DNA from: an uncultured Oscillospiraceae bacterium | GTDB lineage: Bacteria; Bacillota; Clostridia; Oscillospirales; Ruminococcaceae | NCBI GenBank assembly: GCA_900547015.1 | Contig: URFD01000021.1 | Coordinates: 1-17,127 of the forward strand | DNA length: 17,127 bases | Reading direction: 5' to 3' | In this document: piece by piece, positions 13,236 through 17,127 of the stretch | How the letters are laid out: every line of letters starts with the position of its first letter | Numbering within the stretch: the first letter of the stretch is position 1 | The notes under the pieces: model-generated | The model's input: only the letters and a program-made list of their open reading frames with translations | Databases searched by the model: none | What the model was told of the DNA's origin: nothing | Program-made: the position numbers and the translations under genes

Positions 13236-14477
13236 ATGGTAAACGAGACTATGAAATTCATCACACAGTACGACCCAGAAATCGGCAACGCGATCGAAGC
13301 TGAGTACGCTCGTCAGAAACGCAACATCGAGCTGATTGCGTCTGAGAATATTGTTTCCGAGGCAGTGATGGCTGCGATGGGAACCGTTCTGACCAACAAA
13401 TACGCCGAAGGTTTTCCCGGAAAACGCTACTACGGCGGTTGTGAATGTGTTGATGTCGTTGAGAACATCGCCATCGAACGCGCGAAGAAGCTCTTCGGCG
13501 CTGACCATGCCTGCGTTCAGCCACACTCCGGCGCCAGCGCAAACCTCGCCGTTTACTTTGCACTCATCAAACCGGGTGACACCGTGCTGGGCCTGAATCT
13601 GGCTCACGGTGGTCACCTGACCCACGGCAGCCCGGTCAATCTGTCCGGCTCCTACTACAACTTTATCCCTTACAGCTTGGACGACAGCGAGCGCATCAAC
13701 TATGACCGCGTTCGCGAGCTGGCTTTGGAGCACAAACCAAAGCTGATCGTTGCTGGCGCTTCGGCTTACCCGAGAGAGATTCGCTTTGACAAATTTGCGG
13801 AAATCGCTCACGAGGTCGGCGCATACCTGATGGTTGACATGGCACACATCGCAGGTCTGGTTGCTGCCGGTCTGCACCAGAGCCCGGTTCCGTATGCTGA
13901 CGTTGTCACCACCACCACCCACAAAACCCTCCGTGGCCCTCGTGGCGGCTTGATTCTGTGCAAGGAAGCACTTGCAAAACAGATCAACAAGGCTGTGTTC
14001 CCGGGCACTCAGGGCGGCCCTCTCGAGCATATCATCGCTGCTAAGGCGGTCTGCTTCGGCGAAGCGCTCAAACCGGAATTCAAAGCATATCAGCAGCAGG
14101 TCCTCAACAACGCTCAGGCATTTGCCAAAGCGCTGACCGACGAAGGCTTCCGTCTGGTTTCCGGCGGCACTGACAACCACCTCATCCTGATCGACCTCCA
14201 GAACATGAACATCACCGGCAAGGAGCTGGAGAAACGTCTGGACGAAGTTTACATCACTGCCAACAAGAACGCAATCCCGAACGACCCACAGAGCCCGTTC
14301 ATCACCAGCGGTCTGCGTGTCGGCACCCCTGCGGTCACCACCCGTGGCTTCAAGGAAGAGGACATGGTCAAGGTTGCCCACTTCATCAAGCTGGCTGCCA
14401 CCGACTTCGAGAACTCGGCAGATGCCATCCGTGCCGGTGTTACCGAGCTGTGCAGCAAATACCCAATCTACGAATAA
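13236..14477 (+). CDS. glyA: Serine hydroxymethyltransferase
   Basis: PLP enzyme that interconverts serine plus THF with glycine plus 5,10-methylene-THF. It has 413 residues, the usual bacterial length. The PLP lysine is Lys230 in the invariant VTTTTHKTLRGPRGG; the N-terminal LIASENIVSEAV and the KRYYGGCECVD segment are also typical. AGGAGG lies 9 nt before the ATG. As last gene of the operon it uses the methylene-THF made by GcvT, so the operon can turn two glycines into one serine, or run in the other direction to make glycine or CO2 and NADH. It is followed by a strong terminator. Confidence 0.98.
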   Translation: MVNETMKFITQYDPEIGNAIEAEYARQKRNIELIASENIVSEAVMAAMGTVLTNKYAEGFPGKRYYGGCECVDVVENIAIERAKKLFGADHACVQPHSGASANLAVYFALIKPGDTVLGLNLAHGGHLTHGSPVNLSGSYYNFIPYSLDDSERINYDRVRELALEHKPKLIVAGASAYPREIRFDKFAEIAHEVGAYLMVDMAHIAGLVAAGLHQSPVPYADVVTTTTHKTLRGPRGGLILCKEALAKQINKAVFPGTQGGPLEHIIAAKAVCFGEALKPEFKAYQQQVLNNAQAFAKALTDEGFRLVSGGTDNHLILIDLQNMNITGKELEKRLDEVYITANKNAIPNDPQSPFITSGLRVGTPAVTTRGFKEEDMVKVAHFIKLAATDFENSADAIRAGVTELCSKYPIYE

Positions 14478-14494
14478 TCGAACAAACCGCATCA

Positions 14495-14527
14495 AAAAAG
14501 CCCCTGATACAAAATCAGGGGCTTTTT
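14495..14527. terminator. Bidirectional terminator between glyA and the APH-like gene
   Basis: A perfect 14-bp stem, AAAAAGCCCCTGAT (14495-14508) with ATCAGGGGCTTTTT (14514-14527), loop ACAAA. T-runs are at both ends, so it ends the plus-strand glyA operon and also the minus-strand unit whose last stop codon is at 14532. Confidence 0.95.
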
Positions 14528-14531
14528 ACTG

Positions 14532-15359
14532 TCACTGTTTTTCTTTGGTTCTACTGGTTTCTTTTACCTTTGCCTGATAGAGCAAATCCTGAAGTGGAAA
14601 GGTAAACTGGATAAAGTCCATCCGCTCCAAAATATCCTTTCTGCCAGGGTCCAGCCGAAGCAAATCTTCCCGACAGGCAGGCAAGCTTCTTTGGCAGGTC
14701 AAGGAGGAATAATCGATTGCCGGGTCATCCTCTGACAGCTCTGCCCAGTCAATCACAGCTGTGAGCTCCCCTTTCTCCGGGTCACACAGGATGTTGGTAG
14801 CGCCCAAATCCCCATGAACCGTGCATCTTTCCCCCTGTTTTGTCCGGGAAAGATATTCCTCAAACCGGCGGCTAATCTGCCTTTGTTCCTCCTTGTCCAT
14901 CTGCACAAAAAGATACTGCTGAATCTCCTGATACAGGCTCTCAAAATCCATCGGTTCACCGCACACCAGCAAAAGATGGGTGGTGTGGATTTCCTTGAGC
15001 AGATCTGACAGCTGACCTGCCAGTCTTCGACGGTGCTCTGCATAAATTTGAGGGGTCAGGCTTACCCCTCGCAGTAAGCGGTAACAGCAGAACGCTTCGC
15101 CAATCGGGTGCTCCAGGTGAGATTCCAGATATTCCGGCACTGCTACCGAAAGAGTCTTTGCCAGTTGTCCGGCAGCCGATATCTCCCTTTTGAGACCTTG
15201 TAGCGCAATTTCATTCTTGGGGAATTTGTAAGCAATTCCGCTGCCATCGGTCACAATCAGACCATTGGCTCCTTCTCCAATCCGGCAAAGTCGTTCCGGA
15301 TTTTCTCCCAGCACCTTCGCACAGCTGTTCAATGTCACAATCTGATGCCTGCTATCCAT
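14532..15359 (-). CDS. APH-family phosphotransferase (aminoglycoside/choline kinase fold)
   Basis: A 275-residue kinase-fold protein. The N-lobe has GEGANGLIV (28-36) as an ATP loop and Lys45 in IAYKFP. The catalytic loop is VHGDLGATNIL (181-191, Asp184 catalytic base, Asn189 metal ligand), and Asp204 in VIDWAE is the second metal ligand; DPAIDYSSL follows. These are the motifs of APH/choline-kinase-like enzymes, which phosphorylate small molecules such as aminoglycosides, macrolides, choline or sugars; the substrate cannot be told from the motifs. GGGGAG lies about 5 nt before the ATG. It is the last gene of a minus-strand unit, 11 bp after the deaminase gene. A housekeeping kinase is as possible as a resistance enzyme. 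Confidence 0.8.
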   Translation of the reverse strand: MDSRHQIVTLNSCAKVLGENPERLCRIGEGANGLIVTDGSGIAYKFPKNEIALQGLKREISAAGQLAKTLSVAVPEYLESHLEHPIGEAFCCYRLLRGVSLTPQIYAEHRRRLAGQLSDLLKEIHTTHLLLVCGEPMDFESLYQEIQQYLFVQMDKEEQRQISRRFEEYLSRTKQGERCTVHGDLGATNILCDPEKGELTAVIDWAELSEDDPAIDYSSLTCQRSLPACREDLLRLDPGRKDILERMDFIQFTFPLQDLLYQAKVKETSRTKEKQ

Positions 15360-15370
15360 CGATTCTCCCC

Positions 15371-15760
15371 CTATTTCCAGCGGAACGGAAGCAGCTCATC
15401 GAGTGTAACCGTCCGGTCGTTGAGTCTGACCTGCGCCAGATGGTTGTCGTCGTGCAGCTGGCAGAGAAACTCCCGGCAGCGTCCGCACGGCGGGATGATG
15501 GTAACGCTGCCATCCTCCTCCCGGTGGACGGCAACCACCCCCACGATGCGGTTTTCTCCGGCAGTAATCATTGCCGCAGCCGCTGCGTGCTCGGCGCAGA
15601 AGCCCATGGAGCAGGGGGTGTCAATGCAGACACCGGTGTAACAATTGCCCCGGTCGGTCAGGATTACCGCCGCTACCGCCCCTGCCTCGCTGGAGAAGGA
15701 CAGGGAACGCGGACAGCAGACCTGCTCTGCCCGTGCAATCAGTTCGTCCCAGGGAATCAT
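15371..15760 (-). CDS. Cytidine deaminase-family protein, blasticidin-S deaminase-like
   Basis: A 129-residue zinc hydrolase of the cytidine deaminase superfamily. Zinc ligands Cys55, Cys92 and Cys95 and the proton-shuttling Glu57 lie in FCAEHAAAAAM and PPCGRCREFL. The small size and the tail (LAQVRLND, then TLDELLPFRW) remind me more of blasticidin-S deaminase (PCGMCREL, with a later IEELIPLKY) than of housekeeping Cdd. The substrate may be cytidine, a nucleoside antibiotic or another aminopyrimidine; the sequence does not decide. The gene starts inside the end of the MATE gene (ATGA overlap at 15760-15757), so the two are coupled, and it is followed 11 bp later by the APH-like kinase. Confidence 0.8.
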   Translation of the reverse strand: MIPWDELIARAEQVCCPRSLSFSSEAGAVAAVILTDRGNCYTGVCIDTPCSMGFCAEHAAAAAMITAGENRIVGVVAVHREEDGSVTIIPPCGRCREFLCQLHDDNHLAQVRLNDRTVTLDELLPFRWK

Positions 15761-17115
15761 CTGTTCTCCTCCGATTTCATCTTGGCAACGATGCTCTTAT
15801 TCTTCCACTTGCCGCTTGCATAGTAGATGCCCGAAATCATCAGGCCCAGCACCCAGCCGACTGCGTAGGAGTAGTAGATGCTCTCCTTGCTGAAGAAGTG
15901 TGCAATCAGGTAAGCCGCCGGCAGACGAGCCAGCCACAGGGAGATGAAGGAAGAAATCATTGGAACGACCATATCTCCTGCGCCTCGCAGCACGCTGTTG
16001 AACATAAAGCTTCCCGCCAGCAGGAAGTAGAACGGCAGCACATCATGCAGGTAGGCAACACCGGCATCGATTACCTCCGGGTTCTGGCTAAACATCCGCA
16101 TCATGAATCCGCTGGTTGGATACAGCAGGATGCCGACGATGATACAGCAGCCTACCGAAAGAATCATCGAGGTCTTGAGGCCCTCATTGACGCGGTGCTG
16201 GTTGCCCGCGCCGATGTTCTGTCCGGTATAGGTGGTCAGTGCGTTGGACAGGCTCTGCACCGGCAGGAAGGCAAAGGTGTCAATCTTGTTGGCGCCGTTG
16301 AAGCCTGCCATAAAGTTGGAGCCGTAGCTGTTTACCAGCGACTGCATGAACATGATGCCGACGGAGAACAGCGCCTGCTGGATGCCCGAAGGGATACCCA
16401 GCTTCATTGCCTGCCAGAACAGCCGCTTGTCAAAATAGAACTTCTGCGGCTTGATTTGAACGAAGTCGTACCGCTTGTTGATGTAGAATACGCCGAACAG
16501 CCAAGAGGCAATCTGCGCGATGATAGTTGCCAGCGCAACACCAGCCACGCCCATCTTGACCACGATGGTCAGCACCAGGTCGAGGACGATATTGATTGCG
16601 GTCGCAATCATCAGGAACAGCAGGGAGGTACGGCTGTCGCCCAAGCCCTGCAGGATGCCTGCGTTGATGTTGTAGCCCAGTGTGCCGATGATGCCGATGA
16701 AGATGATAATCATGTAGGTCTTGGCCATCTGCAAGGTGCCGTCGTCCGGAACATTCATCGCCCGCAGCATCGGTTCGCTGAAAATAACGCCAATCAGCGA
16801 AAGCGGGATGATGGAGACAATCATTGCGGTGTAGATGGTGTTGACCGTCTGGTTGACCTTTTCCAAATCCCGCGCGCCGTAAAACTGCGAAATCATGATG
16901 GTCGCTCCGGTGCCCACCCCCATGAACAGCGAACAGAGCATAAAGATGATTGGGAATCCGGTGCCGACCGCTGCCAGCGCCTGGTCACCGATTACATTTC
17001 CGACAACGACGCTGTCGACCATGTTGTACAACTGCTGGAAGATGTTGCCCAACAGCAGCGGCAGCGAAAACAGGAAAATATGTTTGGCCGGACTGCCCTG
17101 CGTCATATCCCGCAT
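15757..17115 (-). CDS. MATE family efflux transporter (5' end possibly beyond the window)
   Basis: A 452-residue multidrug/toxin extrusion protein with about 12 membrane segments in two bundles, an Na+- or H+-coupled antiporter in the cytoplasmic membrane. Family sequence is clear: DMTQGSPAKHIFLFSLPLL at the start, FQQLYNMVDSVVVGNVIG (TM1 region) and GTGATIMISQFYGA (TM2). The first visible ATG is at 17115, but the 12 remaining bases upstream hold no ribosome-binding site and stay open in frame (ANTK before the Met). The true start may therefore lie outside. Another Met is 3 residues further in. It is the first visible gene of the MATE-deaminase-APH unit; substrate unknown. Confidence 0.93.
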   Translation of the reverse strand: MRDMTQGSPAKHIFLFSLPLLLGNIFQQLYNMVDSVVVGNVIGDQALAAVGTGFPIIFMLCSLFMGVGTGATIMISQFYGARDLEKVNQTVNTIYTAMIVSIIPLSLIGVIFSEPMLRAMNVPDDGTLQMAKTYMIIIFIGIIGTLGYNINAGILQGLGDSRTSLLFLMIATAINIVLDLVLTIVVKMGVAGVALATIIAQIASWLFGVFYINKRYDFVQIKPQKFYFDKRLFWQAMKLGIPSGIQQALFSVGIMFMQSLVNSYGSNFMAGFNGANKIDTFAFLPVQSLSNALTTYTGQNIGAGNQHRVNEGLKTSMILSVGCCIIVGILLYPTSGFMMRMFSQNPEVIDAGVAYLHDVLPFYFLLAGSFMFNSVLRGAGDMVVPMISSFISLWLARLPAAYLIAHFFSKESIYYSYAVGWVLGLMISGIYYASGKWKNKSIVAKMKSEENR

Positions 17116-17127
17116 TTTGGTGTTCGC

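Overview
The window most likely comes from a Gram-positive anaerobe of the class Clostridia, probably Oscillospirales-like. The basis is strong AGGAGG-type ribosome-binding sites, consensus sigma-A promoters, a glycine decarboxylase P-protein split into two genes, a yybP-ykoY leader and a moderately high GC content. This is an inference from style; there is no rRNA or marker gene to fix the taxon. Coding density is high, and I see no tRNA, rRNA, insertion sequence, phage gene or CRISPR array.

Left arm (about 1-5900, all minus strand). Reading in the direction of transcription from the right: an MnmM-type tRNA methyltransferase (5825 to 5262), a candidate 38-residue protein in the same frame just after it (5252 to 5136), and a terminator (about 5096). 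Next comes a strong promoter (4992-4964) firing into a leader of about 250 nt that I read as a yybP-ykoY Mn2+ riboswitch, with a mutually exclusive terminator. This leader controls a P-type cation ATPase (4703 to 2088). After the ATPase terminator follow an HMA-like small protein without the CxxC motif (1949 to 1734), an HD-domain hydrolase with its own promoter, peptide deformylase, a shortened GNAT-like protein, and a terminator at 152-121.

Centre (about 6088-14527, plus strand). This is a compact glycine/one-carbon operon: gcvT, gcvH, gcvPA, gcvPB, lplA, lpdA, glyA. It encodes all four components of the glycine cleavage system (T, H, P as two subunits, L), the ligase that loads lipoate on GcvH, and serine hydroxymethyltransferase. 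Together they interconvert glycine, serine, CO2, NH3 and 5,10-methylene-THF. The operon has a perfect-consensus promoter (TTGACA-17-TATAAT) followed by a leader of about 220 nt. An 8-bp closing helix of a folded domain in this leader shares its 3' strand with an 18-position terminator stem ending in eight U. That is riboswitch or attenuator architecture, but I cannot match the domain to the glycine riboswitch consensus or another class I know. It is the best candidate for something undescribed here.

Right arm (14532-17127, minus strand). A tightly packed set of a MATE transporter, a cytidine/blasticidin-S-deaminase-like enzyme (ATGA overlap with the MATE gene) and an APH-fold kinase converges on the glyA operon across a shared bidirectional terminator. 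The combination looks like a small-molecule export and modification or resistance cassette, but its substrate is unknown. The start of the MATE gene may lie beyond the right edge.
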